This document shows positions 23,272 through 33,738 of a stretch of 64,000 bases of DNA, piece by piece (the stretch's first letter is position 1; each line of letters starts with the position of its first letter). The stretch lies in contig JABYQS010000159.1 of assembly GCA_022592435.1 (NCBI GenBank), positions 1 to 64,000 on the forward strand. Direction: 5' to 3'. The notes beneath the pieces are model-generated. The model made no database searches and was not told where the DNA came from. It saw only the letters and a program-made list of their open reading frames with translations. A program made the position numbers and the translations under genes. The DNA is from Cerioporus squamosus (Eukaryota > Basidiomycota > Agaricomycetes > Polyporales > Polyporaceae).

Positions 23272-24930
23272 GATGTGCGGATCGATTCACGGATCTGGCG
23301 GATGGTTAGTCGCGGCGGCGGGAGAAGAAAGGATGATGCTGGTCGGTATTATCCAAGTGACTGATAGCGGCCGTGTGAACTTGCCGCAACGACTGGGGCT
23401 ATGGGAGCTGGGAGAGAGTGGATGTAAGTCATGGGACGCATTGGTTCGGAGTCTGGATATAAGCAGCCTGAAGCTCCCGTGCCTCGATGACTGTACATTA
23501 CCGGAGATAGATAACGGGTGCAAGCCGCTCGAAGGGGCGAGAGCGAGTCTCATACAAAAGATAGTGACCGGACAAGGGCACGAAGTACAATCTGTAGTAC
23601 TCACCGAGCGCCGATTGCTTCAAGTTCGTTCTCGGTTAGGTTCGGAGATCGTACTTACACCAGGACAAATAGCTGCCAACATCCGCCTATACATTGACAG
23701 TGGGCGGCTGGCGGCACCTCCGGATCCTCGTGGACATTGAACGTCTTCACTTGCCCATCATGCATCGCACCCATACGGCCTGGAATGTGAGCTAGGACGA
23801 GCATGCTGCATGACGAAGGAGCCGCGAGAGGAGCAGCCGCAGCGGTGTCCCAGGACTCACACGACAGAGCCTGAATCTTAGTCTAGTCCACAAGTCCACG
23901 ATGGATCAGCACCGCCGCGCGACAAGGACTAAAGTGTAGGAGGATCTGAAGCCGACTTCGCTATCGAGACCGTATACAGTAAGTACATTCCCGAAGGACG
24001 CAGTGCGAAACGCATGTTGGTACTGTCATGGGCGGTTAAGCGGTTCTGGCAGCATACTGCCAGTGATCGTCCCCAGGTCACCGCACGGATCAGGTTCTCG
24101 TGGTTCCCCAGATGTGTTGTGGCACAGGTGAGTGAGCGTACTGAATAATACCTCAAATGATTTCATCACGGAATCCAAGCTAGAAGTCGCCATCGGACGC
24201 GGACGCAGCCAGCCTATGCAGTGACTGCGATAATCCACACCCTCTCTCGCGACTCTTCGCGCTCTGTACATGGCTCCTAAATCCACCTCCCGGGACAGCG
24301 GCTTGCGGCTCCCACTAAGAGGGCCCATCCGTTACCAATCGCCCCCCCCGCAATCGGCGTTGGAGAACGGGAGGCGACGGCGGTGGCGAATGCGTACTGG
24401 GTAGATAGAGGAGCGCGTGAGGGATGCCGCGAGCGTGCGGAAGGCTACCGCGACAGGCCCCAGGGTTGCTTGAGGGCGATGTGGCGCTGCGTGCACGTGG
24501 GGCGGGAGAAAGAGAGGGCGGAGAACCAGAGTCGGTTGCATCGGGAGAGCGCACTCGGCGACGGGGGAGCAGCATGACGCCTCCGAGTGCGAGGTGCGAG
24601 GTGCTGCGGTTCACGAGCTTCCCCATGCCGGCTTGAATTGACGGAAGCAAAGGACGACCCGGAGCATTATTGATACGTTCACACTTGTGTCCCGTCAGGG
24701 CGAGCGATGCGGGCGGGGCAAGGAATGAAGCCGCAGAGGAGCTGATAGCGAGGACGAGAGTCGATGAAGACTGGTACTGGCTCCGGTACCATGGACGCCG
24801 CAGAGGGACGTGCATCGCTGTGGCGAGGATTCTGTGCAGAGACCTGAGCGGTGTCGTCTCTCGATGGCCTGCACCGGGCACGGTTCGGGTGTGCTGTGTC
24901 GCGCAATCGCCGAGGAAGAGTCGAGGAGAA
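23272..24930. other. no gene recognised
   Basis: Promoter side of the amidase gene and single-copy DNA up to the start of the tandem array. Overlapping GC-rich frames at 24315-25600 on both strands are mutually exclusive and show no domain. They are explained by the composition of this end and by the real exons that begin at 25295. Confidence 0.45.
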
Positions 24931-25294
24931 CGCCAGTGGAGACAGAAGCAGCGAGCGAGGCAGCAGAGCAGGGGTCTCCGCACAGAAGCAGATGCACGCG
25001 GGCTCTGTGCGTCGGAGGGCATCGAGGGGAGCCGGAAAGCTCATGGGCGAGCGCGTGCTGTGCGACTGGGCGAGAGGACGACGACAGAGGCGGAATGAGG
25101 CAGGAGAGGGACACGGCTGCAGAACGCGTGCGGGACAGAGCTCGAGCTTGTCCCGACGAGGCGCGAGTCGCCCACCGGGCTTGGACGCGGGCCGGGGCCG
25201 GGCGCTGGCTGTCAAAGAGGGGCGGGCTGTGCAGGTCGCTGTGTGCGGCGTGGGCGGGCTCTGCTCTCTCTCTCCCTCCGTGCTCGCTGCTGCG

Positions 25295-27106
25295 ATGGCC
25301 GCCGTCGCTGCCCGCTCCTTCTGGTCCGCCCCCGACCCCGACGACCCGCTCTCCAAGGCCCTCCAGCCGCCCATCGACGAGACCCCCGAGGAGCGCGCTG
25401 CCCGCCTCCGCGAGCTCGAGGACGCTGCCCGGGTCTCGCGCGAGATCGACGACGAGATTGCGGTCTCCCGCCGCGCGTACGAACGCAGGAAGAAGGCGAT
25501 CAAGATACTCCTCCTCGGTGCGTCCCCTCCTCCAGTCCCTGCCCGCTGCCCGCCGACGTCGCCCAGGCCAGGCCGAGTCCGGCAAGAGCACGACCCTCAA
25601 GAGTGCGTCCCCGTCCCTCTCTCCCGTGCCCTGCTCTGCTCACGCCCCGCAGACTTCCAGCTCGCGTTCTCGCCCCAGCACTTCCACAAGGAGCGCGCCG
25701 CCTGGAAGACCATCATACAGCTCAACCTCATCAGGTCAGTCCTCGTGCACACACCCGCTTCGCGTCCCCACACCGCCCCGTCACGTCCTGGCTCTCCTGC
25801 ACACGGGCGTGTCGTCGCCCTCTGGCACTGGACTCTGCGAGATGCGTCTTGAAGTCCACTCGTGCTCTCCCTGCCTGTAGCTCTTCACGACACACGCCCG
25901 CCGATCTGTGTCTGCCCATAGTTTCTGTCCTGCTACTTCCCGCCCTCTCCCCTGCGTTCACCAGCAGCTAACCGTCCGTCTCCGTCGTCTCAGAAACATC
26001 AAACGGCTGCTCGAGATCCTGCAGGAAGAATGGGAGTCGTCGCTGCAGACGACGACGCCGTCCTCGATTGCAAAGGGCAAGGGCGTCGCTGGCCGCACGC
26101 CGTCGTCGCCCGGGGTGCGCTTCTCGACGTCCCCGCTGAACGACAACCACCGACGAATTCGCATGCGGCTGTCGGCGCTGCTCCCGATCGAGGCCGAGCT
26201 CATGCGCAAGCTGATGCCCGACGGCGGCGCGGCGGACCGCGACGTGTGCGTGCGCGCGGGCAGCGGGTGGAAGGGCATCCTGACCGCGATCAACGCGAAC
26301 ACGAGCACGGTGCTGCCCGAGAAGCCGCCGCTCGTGCTCGTGTCCGCGATGAAGGGTGCGCAGTCCCGGCCGAGTACGGGCGACGCGCGGTTCAAGGACA
26401 ACCCGACGGCGGTGCTTGCTGCGTGCCGGGACGACATCGTCACGCTGTGGGAGGACGCGATCGTCCAGGGCGTGCTCAAGAAGCAGAACGCGCGCATACA
26501 GGATATGCCGGGGTTGTGAGTGTCTTGCATCTGCTCTGCCTGTGGTTGTTTGCTGACCACGCACGCAGCTTTTTAAACGATGCGGGGCGGATTGCGGTCA
26601 TGAACTATGAGCCTACAGATGGTGCGTCCACCGTCTATCCGCACTGCAACCTTTCTCACAGCAGGCTAGACGACATCGTACGCGCACGCGTACGTACGCT
26701 CGGCGTCGAGGAGCACCACTTCACCATGGAGGGCGGTACGTCCCAGGCCTTCCAGACTCGAGAGCCCATCTCGATGCTCACGCGCTCGCACAGGTGCGCT
26801 CCCGGGAACGGAGTGGTACATCTACGACGTCGGCGGGAGCCGGAGCGTTGTACGTCCGCTCCCTCTTGCTTTGCTGCGCCTGCCCGTGTGCCCGTGTGCT
26901 GATGTCCTCGCTCCCGGCAGCGACAACACTGGATCCCGTTCTTCGACGACGTGCAGGCGATCATCTTCCTCGCGCCGCTCGCGTTCAACCTCGTGCTCGA
27001 GGAGGACCCGAAGGTGAACCGGCTCGAGGACTCGATCACGCTCTGGCGCCAGGTGTGCGAGAACGCGCTGCTCGCGAAGACGACGCTCATACTGTTCTTG
27101 AACAAG
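25295..27106 (+). CDS. atypical fungal G-protein alpha subunit, copy 1; recognisable C-terminus missing
   Basis: Exons 25295-25517, 25567-25602, 25653-25734, 25994-26515, 26569-26621, 26670-26735, 26794-26849 and 26921-27106 encode 408 residues in one frame. Heterotrimeric G-alpha subunits bind GTP and relay receptor signals at the plasma membrane. The P-loop GQAESGKST (from residue 75) sits almost wholly on the 36-nt second exon. A helical domain with a Ser/Thr/Pro-rich insert follows. Switch I (RARVRTLGV) keeps its Arg312 and Thr315. Switch II reads DVGGSR, so the catalytic Gln is Ser343. FLAPLAFN and NRLEDSITLW are conserved. Coding similarity ends at FLNK on an exon edge: I cannot find the Asp of NKxD, the TCAT loop or the last helix. 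The N-terminus lacks the usual myristoylation start (MG). The frame continues open to 27880 but does not look like G-alpha, apart from a possible remnant near 27320. Confidence 0.82.
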
Positions 27107-27880
27107 GTGCGTGTCTTGTTTGTATTCGCAGATTGCAGCTCGCTCGTGGCGGCGGCCTCTCCGCTGCTTTGTTGGCCCGGGATGCGTGCGCTCCGTGTCG
27201 CGGTCGGATCGTTGTGTCTCGCTCTGGTTGCCGTCCACCTTCCTCGGCCAGCACTTGGCGGGAAGTGGTCGCGCGTAGTACTCGCATGTGTAGACAGGAA
27301 ATATATCTTGTTCTCGGCATTATCCGGTGTGCAGTTCGGTGGTGTGAGTGTGCGGTCGCGGCGAGCAGGTGCGAAGTTCAGCGTCCGGCGGGATCTGTGC
27401 CCGACGGCAGGTAGCCTCGTGGCGAGCGCGGTCCGCAAGATCTCCCAGGACGATCGTCTGCCTCAGTCCCCTTCGTACACACCGTACACACTCCTTCATA
27501 CGCACTCTCTTCATACACGCTCCTACATACACGCTCTCTGTACAGAGTTACTTGAACAGCTGGAGTGCTGTCCTCCATGTTGTGCTCTGCTGTGTAGGGC
27601 TGCCTGGAGGACTTCGAAGAGCGGAGAGAAGCAGAGGGGCTGGGTACGTGCTCTCCACCCGCTGGTTTCGTTTACTCGTCCTGGTTTCCGAGACAGGGAG
27701 GAGAAGAGGAATCCCCGGGTGGTTAAGTCGAAGGCGAGTAGAACTTGTCGCGCAGCAGGCAGAGATATTGTTCGGAAGTCGAGCACAAGCCATGCATTGA
27801 GCATAAACTACGAATACATCGACCACTTCCACGATAGAAAGCGCGTAGACAGCCAAGTCTGCGCTCAGAACTCGCCGTGA
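27107..27880 (+). other. G-alpha tail region of unit 1, no clear coding
   Basis: Directly after NK there is a GTGCGT donor but no acceptor that restores a normal G-alpha C-terminus. In the same frame the stretch LFSALSGVQFGG (about 27311-27346) resembles the segment that follows NKxD in related fungal G-alphas, and may be an eroded remnant. Several frames are open here at once, so openness alone is not evidence of coding. Confidence 0.35.
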
Positions 27881-30430
27881 GCCTCGTTCGCGCGTCGGAG
27901 AAGGTTCCGAGACGCGGGCGCCTATCCCGCACTTGGCGAGTCGCGCATCACCGCCGTCTCTCTGTCTCCTTCCACCACCACCACCGCCGTCCTCTCTGAC
28001 TCGCGCACTCTCGTCCTGGGCTTGTTCTGCGGCTGTACTGGACATCTGCGAGCCTCGGACTCCGCGTTCTGGCCTTCGGCGACTCGTCTCTCACTCTGGA
28101 CGCGCGGACGCGACACGCTGGCAGCGACCTCGACTGGAGGCCGCGCTGGAGAGCCCGGGAGCGCCTTGCACGGCTGGGAGGCTCAGCTGGGAGTCGAATG
28201 AGCTGCGGAGGTACAGACGAAGGTAAGTGGCTGCTTTTGTGAGAGACTCGGAGTGCGTACCTATCCCCATCCCCTACGCGCACGCAAGAGCGCACCTTCC
28301 GGACGGCGGCGACACGTTCGCGTTGGCACAAGTATCGCGTGCGGCGCGCTATCACGGCCGGGAGACGATCGTCTCGCCGCCGTCCTCAACCCGGGAGACT
28401 GCGGAACCTCAACGGCGTGCGTTGGCCGGGAGACTGCGAAGACAAGTGAGTCACATGGCAGGGAGAACAGCAGAAGACAACGACGACGAATGAGCTGACC
28501 TTGCGCGCAGTAATCCGGGACAACGTCTGCCGCAATCTCGACGCCATGCCGACGTCTTGACGACCCCGACGCGTACTTGGCGGCAAGTGGAAGCCCGCTG
28601 TTGCTGTGGCGGCCTTCGGCCGCCGCGATGTCGCGGCGCTGACACCAAGGTGAGTCCAAGTCAGAGGTGCGTATGGAGCAGACCGCGGACGCGTGCTGAC
28701 CTCTCGAAGCACAGATCCCGCCGCGCTATGGCACGGTGACACGTCTCCCGGCAGGCCGGGAGACACCTGTGTCTGCCCGGGAGCGCGCGCATAGGACTTG
28801 CGACGGTCCCGACCCGGCGTCAGAGCTCTGGAAGTCGGAAAAGAGGCCGGGAGCGCCTGGTACAGCTGGGAGGCTCCAGAGGCCGAACATGACCTGAGAG
28901 AACAAAGGTAAGTGGCTGCTTTTGTGTGAGGCTCGGAGTACGTGCCTATTCCCCACCCCCCACGCACACTGCCCAAGAGCGCATCTCGTCGCACGGCTGC
29001 TGCACGTTCGCTTTGCACCAGCATCTCGCCGCCGTCTGCAGCCCGGGAGTCGCGTCGCGAGGATGCAAGACTTCGGCGGCTGGCGTCGGTGACGACAACA
29101 AGGTGAGTTGTCTGGAAGGTGGAGAACAGCAGACAAGACAACGATTGAACTGACCTTGCACACAGTCTATCAACTGCAGTCAAGAGTCCGCTGGAAGACC
29201 ACCGAGAGGACGTCTGCTGTGGTCTCAACTCCACGCAGACGTCTTTGGCGACCGGGACATCGTACGTCGCGCCGCCGGTACTGTGAGGAAGCCCGCTGTG
29301 GTTGCGGGCAGCCTGCGGCCGCCGCGATGGAGCGGCGCCGACATGAAGGTGAGTCGGAGTCTAGGTGCGTATGGAGGAGAAGCTAGCGGACGCGCGCTGA
29401 CCTCTTGAAGCAGAGATCCCACCGGGCCATGGCGCCGCGACACGTCTCCCGGCAGGCCGGGAGACACCCATGTCTGCCCGGGAGCGCGCGCATCGAGGAT
29501 GCCGTCGCGTGTCGTTCGCGACGGTGACAGAGGTCTAGAAGCCGGAAAACAGGTGAGCCAAGGTGTGTATGGGCGAACAGAGGACACGTACCGAGTGTTG
29601 CTGACTTTCTGACGCATGATGGCCGTCCAGGGCATGCGTGATGTGGCGCGGCGAGGACGCGTCGACACAGAGTGCCCGGCAGGCCTCGCAACTTGCCCGG
29701 GAGCGCTGGAATCAGCGGAGCGAAGACCTCCGGGCGTCGAGCAAGACCTCGGCGCAGTCCGGGAGACGTCGAATGAGACCGCCGGGAGGTCAACGACGGC
29801 GGTGGGGGCGGAGCCCGGGAGAGGGCGCGGACCCGTAGACGCAAGCCCGGGAGCGCCTTCAGCGCGATGTGACGCCGCGCAGGGTCTGGAAAACGAGGTG
29901 AGTTCGAGTGCCGGGTGCGTGGGGAGACGCGAAGATGACTTACGCATATGTGGGCTGACGTTGCTGCAGAACCCGGGCGACGCTCAAGCCCATGGCGCAG
30001 GCCAGGAGTTCGCCAATGCGGACGTGCCGTGTGCATATGCGTCCGGGGCGCAGCCGGGAGGCAAGTGATCGCGAAGGGCGAGGAGCCCGGGAGATGCGTT
30101 GACTTCGCTAGAGCATGCCTGGGAGCATCAAGCACCGGCGACCGCAAGGCAACTCTGCGCCAAGTCTGAAAAAGACCAGTGAGTTCAAGCTTTGCAGGTG
30201 CACGAAGCGGGGAATTCGACTTACGAGCGTCCGCAGACTCGTCCCGTAGACGTTCGCTACTGCTCGGCGGCCGTCCATCGCCCCGGAAGTCCTGTCGGTG
30301 ATACAGGTAAGCACGAGTACTTGCAGACAAGGTGAGATCGCGCTTACCTAACACATCGCTGACCGCCTCAGCTCGAGGTCAGGGTTGTGGTCTGAAGACC
30401 CCGCGCGCGACGGACACAATCACCGTGTTC
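27880..30430 (+). repeat. CCGGGAG-rich, splice-site-bounded modules, unit 1
   Basis: A series of modules of about 150-350 bp, each rich in CCGGGAG and ending near a GAGGTCTGGAA-like string. Each is followed by a conserved donor (AAGGTGAGT or AAGGTAAGT), a GTGCGTATGGAG-like intron body and a GCTGAC...CAG acceptor. Two larger sub-repeats of about 690 bp begin with the donor block GTAAGTGGCTGCTTTTGTG (near 28223 and 28909). No single frame stays open across the joined modules. It could be a decayed gene with duplicated exons, a spliced non-coding transcript, or a repeat that carries splice-like borders. Confidence 0.6.
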
Positions 30431-32250
30431 GACTCAACACGGAGTGCCCTTTGTTGAAAGCAAAGCAGAGCTCGCAGTAGTCCGTCGCGTCCTGCGACGT
30501 GTCTGCTGGCTTTGAAGTCGAGAAGACTGTGAGTCAGTACGGTCGCCGCGTCGACGCTGTTTCCAACAACGTATTTCATCGTATAGGTCGCGCGATCGAC
30601 GAGGGGCGAAGGAGGCAGAACATGTAGTGAGAAAATGGCCACGTTCAACACGGGATGGGACACCGTGGACTCCTACAAGACGGTGTGGATGGGGCATGCG
30701 CTGGCCGGGATGCGAGCGGAGATGGGAAGGAATGAGGTAAGAGCCGGCCGACATGAAGGGTGTTGTCGCCGCCGCTCGTGAGCGTCGTGTCGCTGCGATG
30801 TGACACGTCAACAACGGCTCTGCAGTGGGACGGCGAGGTAGGTACGTACCTCAGGACTCTCCGTGTGTGGGGCTTCCCGGCTGAGCACGTCGCAAAAAGC
30901 GGCTGCTGATGTCTTCGGAATCGACGTCGCGAGCTGCGACCGATGGAGGTATGTTGAGAAGACAGGAAACGATGACAGGTGATGAGATGTACATACCTGC
31001 GCCGTAATGCAACCACATTGAATCAGTCGTGTGCGAGATCTTGTGTGTCGTGCGAAGAGGGAGCGTGGGCGTGAAGAACACCGGTCGAGTGACAAGGCTC
31101 AGAGATGGGAGTATGTGTCGCGCAGACAGCGGGGGGAAGGGAGGACAGTGGGGGTGGAGGTGGGAGAGGGAGACATGCGGTCGCGAAGGAGGACGACCCT
31201 CCCGTCCCAGATTCCGATCGCGCGTCTCGTCGATGTGAAGGGAGGCGGGCAATGTCTACAGTGGTTAGCGAGCTTGCCACCGCCTGCTCGGCGCCCTCGT
31301 TTCTCCGTCGGCACAATCCGATACCTTTCGACTCGAGAGTCGTGTGCGCCGAGCTGTGAAGTTTCTAGTTGTTCAGACATGGCTCAGCTGGAAATTGGAG
31401 AGTTGTGTTAGTTCCCAGAGCCGTACCACGAGGGTTCGGTATACTGACATAGTTGCAGTGTCTGAAGCAGCTTGCCAAGTGACAACGTCATGCGTCCGTC
31501 GCCGTCGGAAATATGAGCGGCGGTACAAACCTCTCGTGTACCATGCTCCGGCCATATTTTCGCGTTTCAAATGAGAACTTGAAGATCGTCCGCTTGTCGG
31601 TCTTCTCTTCCAGCATTCCACTGCGCCCTCCCGGGAGTGGCATCCAGATCTGTTCTGCAACCCGAGCTCATTGTTCCCGAACTGAAGAGAGGTTTCTGCA
31701 CGTCCAGCACTCGCAAATTCAGCACACTGAGTACGCTCGATCCCGATTCCCTGCCATCGCAGAACGAAGCAGGATACACGCTACGGACATCTCCATGTAT
31801 ACCCGGCATACGGAGGACATGGCTCCCGGTCTCCAGTTTCGAGTCCCGCATCTTCCTTATTCCCTTGTCCCTGGCACTGCATCGGATCGCCCGAGCATAG
31901 TTTACGCTTCCAGCCATACTGATGCAAAGATGTTTCACCCAGTCTTCTGGGCTTCTGGCGGCAAGGCTGGAGCTTTCCAATGCCGCGGTGGGTGTCTGCC
32001 CGCGGGACAAGGGCATTCTCCCTGCTTCAATAGAGCATACCTATGTCGCTTTCAAGCTCCTTCCAACCGAAGATGGCAATCTCCAATGCACTCAGTATCG
32101 CGCTGAGCATTGAGCAAGTGTGCACGAGCGAGAGAACTACCTCGAGCGTCGAGGCGGCATGCGCATACACCGCTCCTGGGCCTGAATGTGAATTGTTCCT
32201 TGAAGAGCCAAGATTTCCCAAGCCTCGGAGTCTAGGCTTGTGAAGTATGC
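30431..32250. other. array spacer, unit 1, no gene supported
   Basis: Contains a short exon-like frame, MATFNTGWDTVDSYKTVWMG onward at 30636-30737, ending at a GTAAGA donor, and several overlapping frames on both strands. A 66-residue frame at 32043-32243 is kept in all four units, with an in-frame 9-base deletion in unit 3. No family recognised. Equivalents lie at 40673-42494, 50931-52729 and 60931-63209. Confidence 0.4.
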
Positions 32251-32394
32251 ATGTCATGCCGCGTTGCTATCCGTCGGGTGCTTGTAACGGCTCTCCAAAA
32301 GTTCGGACTCAGTGCTAAGCAGACTAAGACCGAAGTCATGGTATCCTCGCTGTCGCTGTCTGCACCTCAGGCCGGGCATACATCTACTGAATGA
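32251..32394 (+). pseudogene. reverse-transcriptase-like fragment, unit 1
   Basis: A 47-codon frame whose middle, VLVTALQKFGLSAKQTKTEVM, resembles the segment after the YADD box of non-LTR retrotransposon reverse transcriptases (aliphatic helix, GL, KT, E, M). The YADD box itself is not seen. Against the unit 3 copy most substitutions are at third positions, which supports this frame having once been coding. Confidence 0.35.
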
Positions 32395-33373
32395 AAGTGC
32401 CTCTCGAGATTAAGGGTCGACAAGATCCAAGGACACGGACTCGGACTCGGACTTGGAGTTGAGCATCTCCGGTACACCGATTCATCTCGCAAGAAACTAC
32501 GCTTGTGCTGCGATGCGACGTGGACGGAGGGCCAGTGCACCGTCTTCTGCCAAGCGAAATTGCACACAGGCTCGATACGATGTGGACGGAGCAAGAAGCC
32601 TGCTCGTCGACTGACCTGTCCACACAACCTACTCCTTCCCATTTCTAGCACGAGCTGGTAGCTGGTGGGGTATATGAGCATCGAGTACATGGCTGCGGCT
32701 CCTGGACTTGGAGGGAAACCTCGACGCGTACATGGGAGACATAACCCGACACTCACAGCTTTGTTTCTTCCCGTGCTTGGCATGCTGTCGCTCGGATCGC
32801 CCGAGCAGACATCGCTCGTTTACGCGGAGCTGTCTCAGCCACCTCCCTGGGTCCCAAACGGCAAAACGCGGCCAAGACGTATACAGCGGGTCTCATGAGT
32901 AAATGAAAATCAGATGTATTCTCGAGACATGGCGGCAGCAAGACACAGTACTACTGCAACCCTCGAGGCGCAACTCGAAGCTGCCAGCTATAAGCACTGG
33001 CAGCAGACATGCACGCAGAACGACGCTCGCCAAGTCTCCGGCCCTCTGAGCTCTGCACAAACAGACGATGGTACTCAGAATGCTGAGCACAGCCGTACGA
33101 AGCAATCATGACGCATAGTAAACGGAACTCCCGCATAGCCGCGTAAGACGTGCGCGTAGACGAGACCCAAGCCTGTGGATACGACGCGTACCACGGCGCA
33201 TCTCCTCTGTTTTCCCGAGCTCTCACCCCAATCCCCAGCGACGCCAAGACACGGTCAGCGGCGGCGGCCCCGCTGCCCGGCTTCCTACACATTATGTGAA
33301 TGCGGATGACTGAGCCATGCGCCGAGAGCCGAGGGCGCGCGTGAGCTTCGGACTTGGCGGTGTGGAGGAGCGG
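32395..33373. other. array spacer, unit 1, no gene supported
   Basis: Holds a short GGACACGGACTCGGACTCGGACTTGG simple-sequence tract near 32432-32458 and unsupported frames. Equivalents lie at 42639-43618, 52871-53851 and 63354-64000. Confidence 0.4.
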
Positions 33374-33738
33374 TATATATACTAGGTCGGCGGGCTTGGT
33401 GTTCTGTACTCACCTGTCGTCTGCTCCCGCCATCCGGTCCGTGCAGTCGTCTCCGCTCCCCTCTCTCTGCCTTCGCCTGTGGCACCCTCTACTGTGCAGC
33501 TGCCATCCTCGCCGTCGTCGCCATCGCTGCCCACGCGGACTTCACGCCAGGCTCGGAGCGTGCATGCAAGAATGGGGATGGCGGGTTCTTCAGGACGGTA
33601 TGTCTTGTGTCCCATCTTGGCATGTGTTCCCCAGTACTCACTTGATGCACAGTACAGCCCGTCCCCTGCGCATTCGGGATTGGTATGGGTGAGTCGAGCT
33701 TTGTTTTGAGGACCGCACACGTGGTGCTCCCAGGCTAG
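33374..33738 (+). pseudogene. possible eroded small secreted peptide gene, unit 1
   Basis: A TATATATA box at 33374-33381 is followed by a frame with a hydrophobic, signal-peptide-like run (AAAILAVVAIAAHADF) and a short mature part (TPGSERACKNGDGGFFRT) ending at a GTATGT donor. A second exon could read PVPCAFGIGM and stop after a third splice at GCTAG. No ATG opens this frame, so it is either dead or uses an exon I do not see. Unit 3 differs by two silent changes and one replacement in the hydrophobic part. Confidence 0.28.

Noticed and set aside
24679..25600. Long minus-strand frames over the first G-alpha exon region
   Set aside because: Antisense shadows of a GC-rich exon. The plus strand has the P-loop and phase-consistent splicing.
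26951..27880. Open frame continuing from the last G-alpha exon, which might be the true C-terminus
   Set aside because: Other frames are open in the same stretch, it lacks all G-alpha C-terminal motifs, and unit 3 departs from it with frame-changing indels at about 47.90 kb. Kept only as a possible remnant.
29383..30354. 323-codon minus frame in the module block, and its copies in other units
   Set aside because: It crosses the conserved plus-strand splice-like borders, is made of module repeats read backwards, and has no start context or domain.
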